NCBI RefSeq assembly: GCF_009908285.1
Contig: NZ_JAAARM010000020.1
Coordinates: 1-64,000, forward strand
Origin: Pseudomonas sp. Fl4BN1
Lineage (GTDB): Bacteria > Pseudomonadota > Gammaproteobacteria > Pseudomonadales > Pseudomonadaceae
Length of the DNA: 64,000 nucleotides
Direction: 5' to 3'
Below the pieces are notes generated by a model that worked only from the letters and a program-made list of their open reading frames with translations, ran no database searches and was not told the DNA's origin. The position numbers and the translations under genes are program-made. Shown here in pieces: positions 63,181-64,000 of the stretch; within the stretch, counting starts at the first letter, position 1; the number at the start of each line of letters is the position of its first letter.

Positions 63181-64000
63181 CTAGGGCGCTGTGCGTTGGC
63201 CGAAGGCCTCATCGACCCTGGCCAGATCTTCTTCCCGCAAGGTTCCTGCGTAATAGTGCAACTTGGTCCAGGCCATCAGATAGTCATAGCGGGCCTGGGC
63301 CAGGTCACGTCGGGTAGTGTAAAGCTGTTGTTCGGCATTCAAGGCATCCAGGTTGACCCGCTCGCCGCCGAGGATGCTCTGCTTGGTCGAAATCACCAGG
63401 GCCTCGGCCGAGGTCAGGGCCTTCTGGTAGGCGCGCAACTTGTTCACCCCTGATAGACAGGCACTGAATTGACGGCGCAGTTCAATCAGCGTCTCCCGGG
63501 TCTTGCCATCGAGTTCGTATTCGGCCTGTTCCATGTTGCGGCTGGCCTGGCGCGTCGAGGCCGAAACCCCACCCCCGGCGTACAGCGGCATGCTGACTTC
63601 GATGCCAATGGTGTTGGTGTCGTAACGCTGGTTGTAAGTGTTGCCGCTTTCCGACTCGTTCTGGCGCACCGTGGCGTAGGCACTGAGCTTGGGCAGGTGC
63701 CCGGCGCGGTTGCGCTCCACATCGAAGCGCGCCACCTCCACGCGCTGGCGCTGGGACGCCAGAACCGGGTTGTTGCTCAGGGCCAGTTCATGCCAGGTGT
63801 CGTAGTTGGCCGGGCTCAGGGAGAACGACTGGAAATGCTCCTGCAACGGATCAAGGTCACGTACATCGACCGTCGGCACCCCGATCAAGGCCCCCAGCTC
63901 GCGCAACGCGGCGTCCTGCTCGTCCCGGGCCTCGATCTCTTCGGCGGTGGCCAGCTCGTAGCGCGACTCGGCTTCGAGAATGTCGGTGCGAGTGCCCTCC
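63181..64000 (-). CDS. aprF: Type I secretion outer-membrane channel AprF (TolC family), 3' part
   Basis: C-terminal part of a TolC-like channel; the frame runs off the window end (residues GTRTDILEAESRYELATAEE lie upstream of the first in-window Met), so the gene is partial. Blocks: NPVLASQRQRVEVARFDVERNRAGHLPKLSAYA, EVSMPLYAGGGVSASTRQA, LRAYQKALTSAEALV and GERVNLDALNAEQQLYTTRRDLAQARYDYL. The preceding two genes of the transporter (aprD, aprE) would lie outside. With it, PueB and PueA can be secreted as type I cargo. Confidence 0.9.
   Translation of the reverse strand, partial: EGTRTDILEAESRYELATAEEIEARDEQDAALRELGALIGVPTVDVRDLDPLQEHFQSFSLSPANYDTWHELALSNNPVLASQRQRVEVARFDVERNRAGHLPKLSAYATVRQNESESGNTYNQRYDTNTIGIEVSMPLYAGGGVSASTRQASRNMEQAEYELDGKTRETLIELRRQFSACLSGVNKLRAYQKALTSAEALVISTKQSILGGERVNLDALNAEQQLYTTRRDLAQARYDYLMAWTKLHYYAGTLREEDLARVDEAFGQRTAP

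Overview
The window is high-GC gammaproteobacterial DNA and almost certainly comes from a Pseudomonas of the fluorescens/protegens/chlororaphis kind. The evidence is the REP element family with its RAYT transposase, metNIQ, a FAN1-type nuclease beside a DinG-like helicase, and the aprF / polyurethanase-lipase / serine-protease-autotransporter block. No rRNA, tRNA, CRISPR array, prophage or classical IS was seen.

Region 1 (about 0-29 kb) is an organosulfur-scavenging region cut up by ten arrays of REP elements. A minus-strand operon runs from about 9.55 kb down to 0.86 kb: DszB-like desulfinase, class II aldolase-like protein, SsuD-like flavin monooxygenase, and a peptide-type ABC importer. 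Divergent from it is an SfnB/DszC-like flavoprotein (10.4 kb), followed by a two-subunit ABC exporter (12.2-15.8 kb). A second monooxygenase with two DszB-like proteins (16.3-19.6 kb) comes next, then two TonB-dependent receptors (20.2-25.6 kb) and an ABC importer lacking its own binding protein (26.2-28.5 kb). Three proteins that resemble ABC binding proteins lack a clear signal peptide. Two of them carry the Cys/His/Arg signature of the sulfinate desulfinase DszB; the third has Ser in place of Cys. Five sigma54 promoters (GG-N10-GC) and four clusters of TGCTG/CAGCA palindromes sit at the heads of these units. Together they suggest one sigma54/enhancer-binding-protein sulfur regulon. The activator (an SfnR-type protein is the obvious guess) is not in the window.

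Region 2 (29-39.3 kb) continues the sulfur theme without REPs. It holds a sulfonate-type ABC importer operon with an acyl-CoA-dehydrogenase-like flavoprotein and an AhpD-like protein, divergent from an AraC regulator; an operon of a 2-oxoglutarate/Fe(II) oxygenase with metQ-metN-metI; a lone 71-residue SsuF-like molybdopterin-binding protein; and an aldo/keto reductase.

Region 3 (39.5-48.1 kb) is a four-gene phosphorelay: hybrid kinase, REC-EAL c-di-GMP phosphodiesterase, hybrid kinase with Hpt, and a LuxR-type regulator. A small TIGR03067-like protein follows. Region 4 (48.1-53.1 kb) holds a DinG-like helicase translationally coupled to a VRR-NUC/FAN1 nuclease, plus small envelope proteins. 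Region 5 (53.1-64 kb, all minus strand) is an extracellular hydrolase block: the aprF channel (cut by the window end), lipase PueB, two subtilase autotransporters and lipase PueA.

The working model is that receptors and ABC importers bring in organosulfur compounds, two-component-type flavin monooxygenases oxidise them, and DszB-like desulfinases release sulfite for cysteine and methionine synthesis. This is a 4S-pathway-like scheme spread over several transcription units. It is an inference from motifs and context.
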